Assembly (NCBI GenBank): GCA_016508695.1
Contig: VNKQ01000006.1
Coordinates: forward strand, 1,860,001-1,924,000
Length of the DNA stretch: 64,000 nt
Direction: 5' to 3'
DNA from: Hyphodiscus hymeniophilus
Lineage: Eukaryota; Ascomycota; Leotiomycetes; Helotiales; Hyphodiscaceae
This document shows positions 23,743 through 35,238 of this stretch, piece after piece. Position numbers and translations under genes: made by a program. Under the pieces are notes generated by a model, which saw nothing but the letters and a program-made list of their open reading frames with translations, searched no databases and was not told the origin of the DNA. Within the stretch, counting starts at the first letter, position 1. Every line of letters begins with the position of its first letter.

Positions 23743-24857
23743 ATGGCTCGGAAAAAGAAAGTAGCGATGGAAAAACATAGCGCTGCATTAGTGAAGGCCC
23801 ACGCCATAGCACGCAGACAGAGGGAGGAAGAGAAACGGCGATATCCAAGCCTTTCAAAAAAGCAGCGAAAGAGAGCGAGACGGCTGGAGCAGGAAACTCA
23901 TGACGCAGCACTCAGGCAAAGGGAAGAAGAGAAAGAGCGGTATGTAGGTATGTCAGAGACTGCAACACAGCTGCAGCGCCAGCGGGAGCTTGAGGTTGAA
24001 GCTGAAGCTCAGAAGTTGGCTGAGCTGGAACTTCATCGGTCGATCACCGCGAAGTAAGTCCACTTGTAGCTCTCTATTGAAACGGAAGTGAATCTGACAT
24101 TCCAAGGATTACTCAATTCAGTCCAACAGTCACCGTGAGTGTCGGCCTCGAAGACACTCCCATCGCGGTACATAAAGACCTTTTGATGCTTCATTCCGGC
24201 TTCTTCGAGAATCACTTCAAAGTGAAGCAGGATGAATCAATCATCCTTCAACATGTCAAAGAAGAGGTCTTCAGAGACTTTGTGATCTATCTGTATAGTG
24301 GAGCTCTTGCTGGACCTCCACGGTCCGGATACCACCAGATATGGAAGCTCGGCGAACAACTCGAGAGTCCTGGATTCTGCAACGTTGCTATCGATGGCCT
24401 CCGCGAGATATTCAACACACCCCGACGCCCGAGTCTCAAAGAGATTATCAACATTTATAGATATACCTCTGTAGATTCTCGAGTGAGAAATTTCGCTGTT
24501 CGCTGTTTTGCTTTCAACAACCCCGTATGGAGACTTGCACCAGACAGTTTCGACTTTCAACATTGGCAGCGCTTTAGTCAGGGCCTGGGCTTTGCCTCAG
24601 TTCTCCGAGCCCTCCCAATAGATGTTGTCAAGACAAAAGATCATATATGGAGTTTTAGCTGTCCCTGGGATGTGGCCAACCGTGCAGCATACATGGAGGC
24701 CGAAATTCCCATTAAGGATCGGTGGGACAAGCTTATCCTGAGCACGAAAACGTTGGAGGACTTACTCAGAGATGCACAATCCAACTGTGTTGCGATTCGA
24801 AACCGTGGCGATTTTGAATTGAAGCACTTGCAGCGCGTCCGAGAGAGCATCGAATGA
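23743..24857 (+). CDS. BTB/POZ-domain protein with charged coiled-coil N-terminus
   Basis: Two exons, 23743-24053 and 24122-24857, giving 348 residues. Residues 1-100 are extremely Lys/Arg/Glu-rich and helical (RRQREEEKRRYPSLSKKQRKRARR), probably a coiled coil and nuclear targeting stretch. The BTB fold follows at ~105-195: TVTVSVGLEDTPIAVHKDLL, LHSGFFENHF, then VFRDFVIYLYSGAL. A helical C-terminal part resembles other fungal BTB proteins (SVDSRVRNFAVRCFAF). BTB proteins dimerise and often link substrates to Cullin-3; the partner here is unknown. The basic N-terminal extension is unusual for this fungal group. Confidence 0.82.
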
Positions 24858-25378
24858 GAAGCTCGGAGTGTAGGAAGACTGAAGGTCATGGAAGGTTTCT
24901 TTGCTGAACAATATGAGTAAGCTTTTCGGATATTCTATCCTCTGAACCGACTGACTTGAAATACATTTCAAGTACTTTCAAATGACAGATACCTGAATGC
25001 GTCAAACTTTGGTGCAGTTGTGCGTTTGAGACGCCTCTGGTTTGGAAGGAATATGGGAACGATCAGGAGATACGTGTATTGAGGTAGAACCAGTGGTTCA
25101 GATATACATTAAGAATAGTCATGACTACCCAATGTTCACTTGCGTGACCTGCATATTTGTTATGTCTTTCTCCATCCGAGTCCAAGAACATTTTAGTAAA
25201 CCCCGTCGTGATCGTAATAGACAAGCATACAGACAGCCGGCAATTCTAGGAGAGGGAAGCTGGCGGGAGAGCTACTACCGAGTTCAGAAGGGGCCACATT
25301 TCCGACGAAGCAAAGAAGCATTGATAAAGAAAGCGTCTAATATGAGTCTGCACTGCATTGCCTCCTGGCAGAACGCAT
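24858..25378. other. intergenic between convergent genes
   Basis: Shared 3' region of the BTB gene (+) and the peroxiredoxin gene (-). No supported gene. Confidence 0.5.
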
Positions 25379-26272
25379 CTAGATTTGAGTATACCTCAAA
25401 TAAGGCTTTACCTCCCGTACACTGCCAAACTTCTTCTTCGCATCCGCCGTGCTCACAGTCGGCGGCACAATAACATCATCCCCAACCCGCCAATCAATCG
25501 GCGTAGTGACACCCTTCTTATCTCCTGTCTGCAAGGAATCAATAACCCTCAGGACCTCAGTAGTGTTTCTGCCGGTACTCGCGGGATACATCATCGTCAG
25601 GCGAATCTTCTTGGCGGGATCAATGATGAACACCGAGCGTATCGTGAAAGCAATTCCCTTCTCATCGATATTCTCGAGGTCTTGCGCGTCCAACATGTCG
25701 TACAGGAAGGCGATCTTCCGGTCCGCGTCTGCGATTATGGGGAACTGGAGGTTCGTGCCCGAGATTTCGTTTATGTCTTCGATCCACTTTCCGTGGGATG
25801 TCAGATCGTTCGCACTCTGTTCCCGCCTGTGTCAACGATTGGAATTGAAGGCCATGAGGAGAGAACTGAGGAGGAAACGTACCAAGCCGATCATCTTAAC
25901 TCCCCGAGATTCAAACTCATCCTTTAGCTTTGCGAATGCGCCGAGTTCCGTTGTGCAGACGGGCGTGAAGTCCGCAGGGTGGGAGAATAGAATACCCCAC
26001 TTGTCGCGGAGGAATTGATGGAAATCGATGTCGCCATGAGTTGTTTTGGCTTTGAAATTGGGTGCTAGATGCAATCGTTAATCTACTGTTAAGATTTGGA
26101 CGTTGTGAGAACTATCATTACCTATCGAGCCCAGACGGAGTCTAGGTTGTTCTGTTGAAGTCGCTAGGAAACGTCGCATCAAAGGCGCAGCAGGTTTCTT
26201 GTAGCTGCTGAGCTGGGCTGCGCGGAGGCCGTGGAAAGCTCGAGGAGCTGTACGAGACATGAAAATGGCCAT
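25379..26272 (-). CDS. mitochondrial 1-Cys peroxiredoxin (Prx1/Prx6 type)
   Basis: Thiol peroxidase that reduces hydrogen peroxide and organic peroxides. Exons 26122-26272, 25883-26064 and 25379-25816 give 256 residues. The first ~45 residues are rich in Arg, Ala and Ser with no acids early on (MAIFMSRTAPRAFHGLRAAQ, then MRRFLATST), a mitochondrial presequence. The peroxidatic Cys (~87) sits in PADFTPVCTTELG. Further on come SANDLTSHGKW and the C-terminal Prx6-type domain ending VREVKPYLRYT, where no resolving Cys is visible, matching the 1-Cys class. Reduction would then need glutathione/thioredoxin as in yeast Prx1 (known for the family). All three introns' flanks restore conserved motifs. 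Confidence 0.93.
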
Positions 26273-27155
26273 TTTGGAGGGTCTCGAAGGCGTTGGTAGT
26301 ATTAAGAAGGTTTGTAGAGAAGAAACTTTCCATATCTGGTCGTCGTCAATAAAGATTATTAATTATCGCGGGCGAGGCTGAGAAGCCCCGCTGACAAGGC
26401 TGAACATCGTCTCGGCATAAAGGGGCCATGCTGCCAGCCTGGTTGCTCAAATAGTCCCAATATTTCAGAGCTTTCGATCGTTTCCAGATCTGGGCTTATT
26501 GTTTTGGGCAATGGAGACTTACAAAGGATTTGCTCCCAATTAATTCATTTACTATTTCTCTTCTGGTGAAAGGACGGCTTAATGCCCCCAAAAAGCTCGA
26601 GTCTTCATGGCACTTAATTGCCTGCCAATTCGCTTTCGGTGGTCGAAGATCTCTGGGTCGAGAAGTTCAATAAGATCGAAACACAAGATATCTTTGTGAG
26701 AAGGAAAATACTCGTTTTACAACATTCCCAAGGCCAATTTCATCTTCCCAGGTCCCTTGCGAACAGCCAGGAAGATGTCGTCGATAGCCATAGAACACCT
26801 CTGAATCGGTTTCCATATGTATACTCCGCATTGAGAGCTCCTACATCAGTAGTTCGTCGATGTATATAAGGTGATTTCTACTTGGAAAATTGCGCTCAAG
26901 AAAGCGGTTACGATAACCCCTGAGAGGAATGAATGAATGATACAAGAACACTCGCCACGAAAAGCACCCAATTGAATGAACTTTGTCAATTGATGAGCGC
27001 TAGTTTTAGCGTGCTCCGCCCCAGGTTTCCATATTACCTTAGACACCAAAAGAAGAATCAATACCAATCGATGATCGTGAGACCAGCTCACGTGGTATTC
27101 ACATGCTCCTCCCAGTTATAATTCCCCGACCCAGCATGAACTCCAAGAGGGATAC
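26273..27155. other. intergenic, peroxiredoxin promoter region
   Basis: No supported gene; frames at 26618-27121 lack features. It contains the upstream region of the peroxiredoxin gene and the 3' end of the SMP/C2 gene. Confidence 0.5.
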
Positions 27156-30100
27156 CTAAACCTCAGTCTCAACGCCCTGGCCCTTTTCCTTATGCTCGAA
27201 AATCTCACCCATCTTACTTTTCCCATGCATGACCTTGTCCAATGCCCAGTCCGCACTCCTCATACCCTTCCACTGCATCAGCCCCTTGTGTTTCCGATGC
27301 AGCTGCTTCCTATGGTCCTTGTAATCCTTCACCTGACCCATCACGCCTCTCGAGCCATCGTCGGATTTGTTGTGGCTATCCAGCAGCTCCTTGCTCTTGT
27401 TCTTTACTGCCTTGAGTGGGTTCTTGGTCGAGGACCCGGCATCTTCTGGAGAGGCCTCCGATTCCGAAGGGGTGTCGGAATCATTGGTGTGTGATTTCAG
27501 GTTCTTCGGTTTCTTTTGTGTTCCGACCCCATTCGCGGCGTGGTTATTGTTCGACTCTTCCTCTTCGGAAGCGTCGGAGTCGTCACTTTCAGAACTTTCG
27601 TCGCCATCGTCTTCTATCTCATCATTCACGGTATCCAATACCTCCATTACGTTTCTCATGTCGCCGTTCTTCTCCTTACGGGCATAGCTTTTGTGGTAAC
27701 CGCTAAGACCTCTCCAAAAACATATCGTGAGCTCGATCTCCCCCAGCGGTCCCTCGTGATCAGCAAGATCTGCGTAATCTGCGCAGGTTGTCGCTTTCTT
27801 CATATTCTCCTTCGACCCCTTCCAGATCTTGATTGATACTTTCTTCTCTTCGTCATCAACAATGCCCTTCAGCCAGAATACGCCAAAAGCCGGCGTTGAG
27901 TCCTTTACCATGCTCGATTTCCGAAACTCAATGACCAAGGGCATCGAGTATCGATTGTGACAGGCCAAGAAAATCGATTTCTTCCCATGTTTTGGGATCC
28001 ATATACCGTCTTCAGCCGCCAGCTTTCCCCTCGCAAGGTCGGATCGAACTTTGATCCTATCAGTCTGCAAGTCTTCAGGGAAGCTGCCTTTGGGTTTGAT
28101 CGCCGACTTGATCTCAAGTGTGCCATAGTCCCAACCAAGAAGTTCCCTGGGCAGTTGCAGCTCAACGCTGCGGAAAACCATCGAGATTCTCAGCCGTCCA
28201 AAGCCAATACCTCCTACCAATGGGTATACATCCATCACTTGCGAGCGCTCTTGAAATACTTTGCCCAATGGAAGATAGACAATTCCAAGGAGGGCGTCAT
28301 TCTCGCCTTCACGCCTGTCGCGTACGCTAACCATGACTTCAGCGTTCTGCCAATCGCGTATGAACCTTTCGGTTCCCGCATTGAAGAACGGCTTTGAGTT
28401 CTTTGGTTTTGTTCTTGTACGGAATACTTTCTTGTGGTTGAGTATAATGGTGCAGTAGCTGCTTGGTAACTCCTCTGACTGCTCAGCTTCGTCTTCACCA
28501 TCGCCACCTTCCTTTGTTTGCTTCTGCGAAGACTCAACTTCGAGACCCGTAATATTGTGAATTTGGACAGACAGGATGCCATTGGGATAATGTGGATCGG
28601 GAGAAGATGCACATATGAGAGCATCCTCTTGCTCTCTGTAATCTTGCACCTTTTGTTGATTCGTCTCCTTCGACTCGTCGTGCTCCGTTGCTTCGCGCAT
28701 CTTTCTGTCCACCATCTCGGAGACTTTCTTCTTCAGATCCTCTCTATTATTAATATCGCCATCAACCTTTTGGTTCTTCAGTTGTTCGTCGGTGACTGGG
28801 GCTTTTGAGTAATATCCCACAGACCAAGTCAGAGTGCCAGGCAATCTCTCGTCCGCATCTTCGCCCATGAACCGGTCTTCCCGATCGTATATCTTATTCT
28901 TCGTCTTCTCACTGTGCATAAGCTCCTTCAAGTCGACCTCCACACGACCAAGATCGTCATCTGCGGTACGCTTGTCAGAGTCCCACAATTGAAGGCGAAG
29001 CTTTTCATCTGCGTTCAATTCCTCGGGCGTAACCAGAAGATAGGCCCATTCGTGCCAGCTGGGCTCTTGATCCTTCTCGATGATTCGAGTTGACGAGATT
29101 GTTTTGCCAAATTTGCCCCAGGAACATGTAACGTACGCATCGCTGGTACCTTTCATTGGTCCAATGCCGCCGTCACCTTCTTTGAAACCCCTGGCCTCTT
29201 TGATGAAGACTACGATTAAGCCTCGAGTGTTAGTATCTTTCTTGAAGTCGTCTCCAACAAGCATATCTTTCAAGTCAAGAGTCAAACTCTTGGGTGCAAC
29301 GTATTCAGCCAGAGCTGCGTCAATTGATGATTGAACAGATGAGATCAGAGGCACATCCATCAAGTTTGGAAGGTGTTTCGAGAGAGGAACGCATGATAGA
29401 TCAGCTCGTGGTTGGCCAAGGAAGGTCAACGTGCAAAGACTGAAGAACGGAGGATCTGGTGTAAGCTGGAGTCGCAAGCGCATAGTCCCAATCAGTCCGC
29501 GTAGTTCAACCCATACTGGTATGAATATTCCACCTGGAAGGTAGAACTTTAGGTAGAGATGAGCATTTTTCGCTTTCGACCTCAACGACTTTCCCGACGA
29601 TCGGGCTCGATATGCGAAAGCGAGTTCCATATTGATAAAATCGCCTTGCTCTGCCTCCATCCCCTCACGAACGGCTTGTTGTTCTTGTTCCTTTTGCTTG
29701 TCCTGCTGCTCTTCCTTCTTCGAGTCTATTGTTTGGTCATCGTTTTTTACTTTGTCCTCGTTGTCCTCCTCTTCGCCTTCCCCAGGTGCTGTTCGATCGT
29801 TCGCATCCTTATTACTAGTCTTCCTCAAATTGCCTGTCTCATCCACAGATTGACTCGCGGCTCCAGTAGGCAGTGATCGTATTCCAAGAATTCGGATCGC
29901 TTCGCTACCCTGCCCGAGATCATCGACGCTCACCATTCGAATGACCTTGGGCAGACTGGCTTGCATGACATCTTCCAACATGTCAGTCACAGATGCGAAA
30001 AGATCGGGATTTATGAGTGGCCAGACTGATGCGAGTAGGCCATTCACCCATGCTGTAGACTCCGGTAGTTGCCCCTCTGTGCTGCTCACGTCTTGCTCCT

Positions 30101-31169
30101 CTGACCTTGCAGCATCCCATACCTCATCCTCCCAAATATCATGGACTCTCTTGCCTAGCCAGCCTCGAATTCCAAAGATCAACCCAAAGCCAGTGATGGC
30201 AGCGACTGTGATGGTGATTGCCAGAGGTATGAAAATCCAATTTGGTTGATGGTCATCACGGGCATTGAGCCACGACATTCTACCAGACAGTTTATCCCAT
30301 TTAGGAGAGTCGAAAAGACTGAAGGATTTCGAATCTAGAACAAGCACTAGAAGTACTACCAGGGTTGCAAGCACGACCACAATACCAATGCCGATTGTGA
30401 GCGCCAGTTGGTATGTCCGCTGAAGCTCCGCTTTAAGATCATCATAAGATGGAGGTGGAAAGACCCTTCTCATCCCATCGTAATCATCCTGTAGCTCTCC
30501 CTTCTCTTCTTGGAGTTGTGTTGATGACCCAGAAGCTCCACTCAGTCCAGTACCCGTCTTTTTCTTCTCCATACCAGGCGCAGGCTCATTTTGAGGCGCC
30601 CGTCTCATATCCTTTTCTGTTGAATCTCGAATAACCAACGGCAGATGCGTAACAGGATCTGTCACGACCCGTCCGCCATCATCTCGTTTGTTTTTCTTCA
30701 TCTGCTTCCGTTTCTCCCTGGGATCCGTGAGCCCTGCAGCCTTCTCCGTTGCTGATTGATCTTTGCCCTTGTTTCGATTGTGGTCCTTCTTGTCCTTTTC
30801 ACCACCATTTTCCTGCCTCTCCTGGACCTGACCATCATTCGCAGATGGGTCGCCAGGTATACCAGAGTCATGCTCTCCTGGCACCTTATCAACCTCGTCT
30901 GTATTTCGATTCGCAGTAGGATACGGGTCCCCAGAGGCATTCTTTTTATCATCATCCTTGAAAATCGTCTTCACAGCGTGGAATGCCTTCTTTCCCCGCG
31001 AGTCGTCTTCGTCTGAGTGTTGCGCATCTTCAGCTTGCTTCTGTTGGTCGTCGAGTTGCCCGCGATGTTCTCTATATCGCTGGATAGTAGGTATGGGGTG
31101 GTTGTGCGAGTAGGGCGCTTGGTAGTTTCTATGAGATGCTTCTTCGTCGAAGCTTGGCTTGTCCGCCAT
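27156..31169 (-). CDS. SMP- and C2-domain membrane protein, Mug190/tricalbin-like
   Basis: Intronless gene of about 1337 residues; the Met at 31169 (MADKPSFDEEAS) is taken as start and an in-frame extension to 31265 looks untranslated. Order: a long, charged N-terminal region; two hydrophobic segments at ~255-275 (ALTIGIGIVVVLATLVVLLVL) and ~310-330 (WIFIPLAITITVAAITGFGL); an SMP lipid-transfer domain at ~340-625 (YLKFYLPGGIFIPVWVELRG, then LSKHLPNLMDVPLISSVQSS); a first C2 domain at ~640-770 (VFIKEARGFKEGD, GTSDAYVTCSWG, LWDSDKRTADDDLG); a second C2 at ~860-990 (GILSVQIHNITGLEVES); and an acidic Ser/Asp/Glu tail. Family members tether the ER to the plasma membrane and move lipids between them. 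S. pombe Mug190 is the nearest named relative I recall; meiotic function here is not shown. Confidence 0.85.
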   Translation of the reverse strand: MADKPSFDEEASHRNYQAPYSHNHPIPTIQRYREHRGQLDDQQKQAEDAQHSDEDDSRGKKAFHAVKTIFKDDDKKNASGDPYPTANRNTDEVDKVPGEHDSGIPGDPSANDGQVQERQENGGEKDKKDHNRNKGKDQSATEKAAGLTDPREKRKQMKKNKRDDGGRVVTDPVTHLPLVIRDSTEKDMRRAPQNEPAPGMEKKKTGTGLSGASGSSTQLQEEKGELQDDYDGMRRVFPPPSYDDLKAELQRTYQLALTIGIGIVVVLATLVVLLVLVLDSKSFSLFDSPKWDKLSGRMSWLNARDDHQPNWIFIPLAITITVAAITGFGLIFGIRGWLGKRVHDIWEDEVWDAARSEEQDVSSTEGQLPESTAWVNGLLASVWPLINPDLFASVTDMLEDVMQASLPKVIRMVSVDDLGQGSEAIRILGIRSLPTGAASQSVDETGNLRKTSNKDANDRTAPGEGEEEDNEDKVKNDDQTIDSKKEEQQDKQKEQEQQAVREGMEAEQGDFINMELAFAYRARSSGKSLRSKAKNAHLYLKFYLPGGIFIPVWVELRGLIGTMRLRLQLTPDPPFFSLCTLTFLGQPRADLSCVPLSKHLPNLMDVPLISSVQSSIDAALAEYVAPKSLTLDLKDMLVGDDFKKDTNTRGLIVVFIKEARGFKEGDGGIGPMKGTSDAYVTCSWGKFGKTISSTRIIEKDQEPSWHEWAYLLVTPEELNADEKLRLQLWDSDKRTADDDLGRVEVDLKELMHSEKTKNKIYDREDRFMGEDADERLPGTLTWSVGYYSKAPVTDEQLKNQKVDGDINNREDLKKKVSEMVDRKMREATEHDESKETNQQKVQDYREQEDALICASSPDPHYPNGILSVQIHNITGLEVESSQKQTKEGGDGEDEAEQSEELPSSYCTIILNHKKVFRTRTKPKNSKPFFNAGTERFIRDWQNAEVMVSVRDRREGENDALLGIVYLPLGKVFQERSQVMDVYPLVGGIGFGRLRISMVFRSVELQLPRELLGWDYGTLEIKSAIKPKGSFPEDLQTDRIKVRSDLARGKLAAEDGIWIPKHGKKSIFLACHNRYSMPLVIEFRKSSMVKDSTPAFGVFWLKGIVDDEEKKVSIKIWKGSKENMKKATTCADYADLADHEGPLGEIELTICFWRGLSGYHKSYARKEKNGDMRNVMEVLDTVNDEIEDDGDESSESDDSDASEEEESNNNHAANGVGTQKKPKNLKSHTNDSDTPSESEASPEDAGSSTKNPLKAVKNKSKELLDSHNKSDDGSRGVMGQVKDYKDHRKQLHRKHKGLMQWKGMRSADWALDKVMHGKSKMGEIFEHKEKGQGVETEV

Positions 31170-33720
31170 CGTTGGTAGGGATGGGCTGCAAAAGACGCCT
31201 GCGAATCGGGAAGTGCGTTGGTGAACAGTCTCACTATTGATGATTGAGAGTTGAAGCTGTTTCAACCGATTCCTGATGCCATAAGATGGTTGTAATACGA
31301 GAAGTCAAGTCGCAGTCGTGTCATGTCCTCTTGCTTTTGCATTAATGTTTACTTTCTTTGCTAGGGTCTTTTACCTGCTCCTGCGGTCCGACGTCACAAC
31401 GTTGCAATTGGCGGATCCAACAAGCGACAGGGGCTGCGGATCTACGAGGCTGATGACAAGGCTGAGTGGGTGTGAGAGAAAACTTGCACAATGCTTGTAT
31501 CGCCGATGGTAATCCTTCTAATTTAAGGAGAGTTTCAGAAACAAAAAACCCCATTCGAGTATTGGCCGACCAACATACGTTCCATTCTGACCATACTCGT
31601 TATACGCTCATCTTCATCCCAGACCTTGCCAACCCTCTTCTCAATCATCGTACGACATGAAGAAGTAGCCCACTTCTGCACCAATTTGCCAGTCCCCTGC
31701 ATCAAAGGCGGGGTCTGAATGGATCGTGAAAGTCCTTCGACCCCGCTCTGGACCACTTGCGAGGCGATATACGACGATGCGTACGACGACAGTTTCTGGT
31801 GTACACAAAATCCCCTTCCGAGCGATACGGACATCTATGTATATCTCAATGATTTTCCGCTATCCTCATTCTACGTACTCTTGAAACTACTTGGTATGCT
31901 CTGTGAGTGGCTACTAACCCCAAAGCGGACGTTCAAGTAAATCGTATCGACTTTTCCCAGTATCTTCTGTACCCTTCACAAGAGCAGGCTTTAGACCGGG
32001 TTTGCTGTATTGAGGCTCTTATGGACATATGAAATGGTGCTAAAGCAAATCGGAACACTCGCAATGCTGTCAAATCCTAGACTTTTACTGTAAAACACGT
32101 ATGACCTGAAGGGTTATGGACCTACTGAGCTTCGGTAGCTCGCAAGTCGCAACAGATGTACTGGTGATACAGCTTTCCATGTCAATTGATTTTGAGGGTT
32201 AGAGACACAAGGTAGGGGAAGGTAAAGGATGTAAGATGTCCACGTTGGTGCGTTCCTAGTGACGCATATTGTGTCTGTCTAATTGTCCAATGTACCTTAT
32301 TCACGTGAGCTGTGTCCAACGATATAGTAGCTTTACTCGAATAAAGACAGAAAAGATACTTCAGGTATCTGCATTACTATAGAAGAGGCTCTACTATCCT
32401 GCAAGGACTTTACCCATTATGCTGTGCAGTCTTTTGAACTAAATGCGAGAAGCAAAATGTACATACCACGTGATATAGACAGCCAATGGGTTGATAATAC
32501 CTATGTAGTTCCGTTTGAATGATCAAGATCAACTCAAACGTCGCAGGGCAGGTAGAAAGAGAGCCTTTTCGTACAAAAAAGCATGCCAGATTCGGAATTC
32601 CATTGTTGTCATAGGATGGTAATTTGATATGGGTAGATATTGTCCAGCCATATCAAAGCCTTGCAGCACCATCTAACCCCCCAAAACGACTTCTTAACCA
32701 GACATTAAGGTGTCATGCCCGGTCGCGTATAGCGTGACGCAGGGCCCCTTCTATATGTGTACTGACTCGACCTTATGTGGAGTCTTCTCTTCTCTGGTGA
32801 ATATAGTCACGATTCCATAATACCCATAGGTTATGACCGCTGGCACAGAACTGCAGTCCCTCCTTATGCAACTATATTGACTCCTCGCATCGAACTACAC
32901 CTCATTAACGTGGTCGTCGCAAGGATTCAATTGTAACTCAAGGCTAATTACCCTATTGTTGTACCACCTTACATTCCCTCAAATCCACTGGAATGGCAAT
33001 ATGATTTCGACTTTGAGAATCGTTCCCGGAATAATGCGAGGATGCACGCCTGAGTACCTCCGTGGATACACGACCTACAGACGCCTCATTTGAAATTACA
33101 CAACCTCAGCATACAGCCGTGTGCATATCTCCATGATAGAGCATAGCAATAATAGGAGTGCGGATTGATAGGAGTTTCGCTCCAATTAGCAGGAAACATG
33201 GTGAAGGAAAGAAGGGGTCTGCTGCGAAAGAGACACCTTGCAAGACCTCGCCTCAAATCAAACCGTGGTCATACTATCATACCCTATCAACTGCGCCCAT
33301 TGGATAGGTTGGACTGCCCTGGCTGCTGGCTGCATCAACGAGCATACCCTCCTTCCTGCCGTCATGGCTTGTCCCGAGATGTCCCGGAAGATGATAAAAC
33401 CGCAAAGTCCATGGCTCTTCGATAAGGTGAATCTGAGCCCAAGAAATACTCTGGAACCAAAATATGACAAGAAGAATCAGGAGAAGAGAGAAGACTGGGG
33501 TTGAGGTCGCAATATGCAAAGAACATGTGTAGAGCAGGGCAGGAAGGCTTCCAAAATAGGAGAACGAGCCCCTGAGAAAGCACGGGCCAACAAGATAAAC
33601 AACAACGCGCTAAAGTTTATCAACATCCGGGCCCTTTGGTGACACACTTTCTCTCTCTGCCTCGCCTACCTACGCTCACTTCAGCGCCGTCCTCTCTTCC
33701 TATCCAGACGATAGAGCACG
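31170..33720. other. longest gene-free stretch, 2.5 kb
   Basis: Divergent promoter region between the SMP/C2 gene (-) and the HAD gene (+). Open frames at 31318-31940 and 33165-33583 overlap on both strands and show no family signal. From about 31950 to 33100 there is no frame of note at all. No transposon ends, RNA gene or repeat was recognised. Confidence 0.5.
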
Positions 33721-35238
33721 ATGCAGTCACCCATCCGGCTGGCCTTGTCTCGGCCAATTGTACGGCCGAGAACCATCTTACCCCAGTTTACTCCAACCTC
33801 CATTCACCGCCGCTCAACGCCTCGCAAGCTTTCTACCCCTCCTCAGTCTCGACCCCTCCATACCATGCCCACCCCCGTCCAACAACAATCTCCCCGATAT
33901 TTAAGAAGGCGCTCACCACCCAATTCTACGTTATCACCTGCAATGACCCCGTCAATCGATACATGCGCGGAACAACTAGGCCATCACCACTACAGCACTG
34001 CTGCGAGCTCCGAAGGGATGCCCAGCTTTGCTTTTGCTTTCGAGTATGCTGTCTCTCTGCCTGTTGCCTTGCGAGTGAATGAAAGCTAACCGCGCCATGA
34101 TAGTATCGACGGAGTACTACTGCGATCATCAGTTCCCATCCCTGGAGCAGCCGAAGCTCTTGCCCTTCTGCACGATAACAACATTCCCTTTATTCTGTTG
34201 ACCAACGGAGGAGGCAAACATGAGTCGGCACGTGTCTTGGAGCTGAGCAAGAAGCTCGGAGTTCCTCTCACAGAAGACAACTTCGTTCAATCGCACACAC
34301 CATTTAAACAGTTGGTCGAGGGTTCTGACACCATTGAGAGTTTGAAGCACAAGACTATACTGGTCACTGGTGGAGATGGAGACAAATGTCGCAAAGTTGC
34401 TGAGATGTAAGGATGCATGCACAAATCCTTACCTTATTGCTGACGTTCTTCCAGGTACGGCTTTGAAACTGTCGTAACTCCAGGCGACATTCTCATGGAG
34501 TATCCCACGATCTGGCCATTCAACCAAATCTTCTCTGACTACTACCGAGAGACCACTCGTCCTCTCCCACGTCCCGTCGACCTTGCAAATCCCTCCGAGT
34601 CCCTCCGATTTGATGCCGTATTTGTCTTCAATGATCCCCGTGACTGGGCACTTGATTCACAGATCATCCTTGACTTGCTCCTTTCAAAGGAAGGAATTCT
34701 CGGCACATATTCTGAAAAGAACGGCGATACTTCCCTCCCGAACAATGGCTGGCAGCAAGATGGACAACCAAAGCTATTCTTCTCCAACCCCGATCTCTTC
34801 TGGGCTACGAGCTACCACATGCCACGACTGGGTCAAGGTGGTTTCCAAGCCTCTCTTCAAGGAGTTTGGGATGCTACGACTGGAGGCTCAAAGCTCGAAC
34901 GCACCGTCATCGGCAAGCCATTTCCAGATACCTATAAATATGCTGAACGTGTTCTGAACGAGCATCGGCAGCAAATGCTAGGTGGAACGGGCGAGGTCAA
35001 GAAGCCTGTCAGCCAGTTGAAGAGAGTCTTCATGGTTGGCGACAATCCCGAATCCGATATTCGTGGTGCGAATGAGTATGACAGTCATCATGGAACGGAT
35101 TGGACCAGTGTTCTTGTCAAGACTGGTGTCTTCCGCTCTGGCTCTGTACCTGCGTACAAGCCGAAGGTCATTGTCGATGATGTTCTGGCTGCTGTCAAGT
35201 GGGCATTGAAAGAAGAGGGTTGGCATATTGACAGCTAA
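33721..35238 (+). CDS. HAD-superfamily hydrolase, CECR5/HDHD5 type
   Basis: Three exons: 33721-34043, 34104-34406 and 34455-35238, giving 469 residues. The first ~100 residues are rich in Arg, Pro, Ser and Thr, with few acids (a likely mitochondrial presequence). HAD motif I, DIDGVLL, starts at ~108; its first, nucleophilic Asp codon is split by intron 1. The motif II region is PFILLTNGGG (the Thr-Asn pair), followed by the cap domain. The motif III Lys is probably in VIGKPFPDTY, and the motif IV acids are in VFMVGDNPESDIRGAN. This organisation (TIGR01456-like) is shared with human CECR5/HDHD5 and yeast YKR070W relatives. The substrate is unknown; phosphatase activity is inferred from the intact motifs. 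Confidence 0.9.

Noticed and set aside
30698..31234. Open frames opposite or overlapping the SMP/C2 gene (also 27192-28165, 29559-29876)
   Set aside because: Shadows of a long, biased coding sequence; no independent features.
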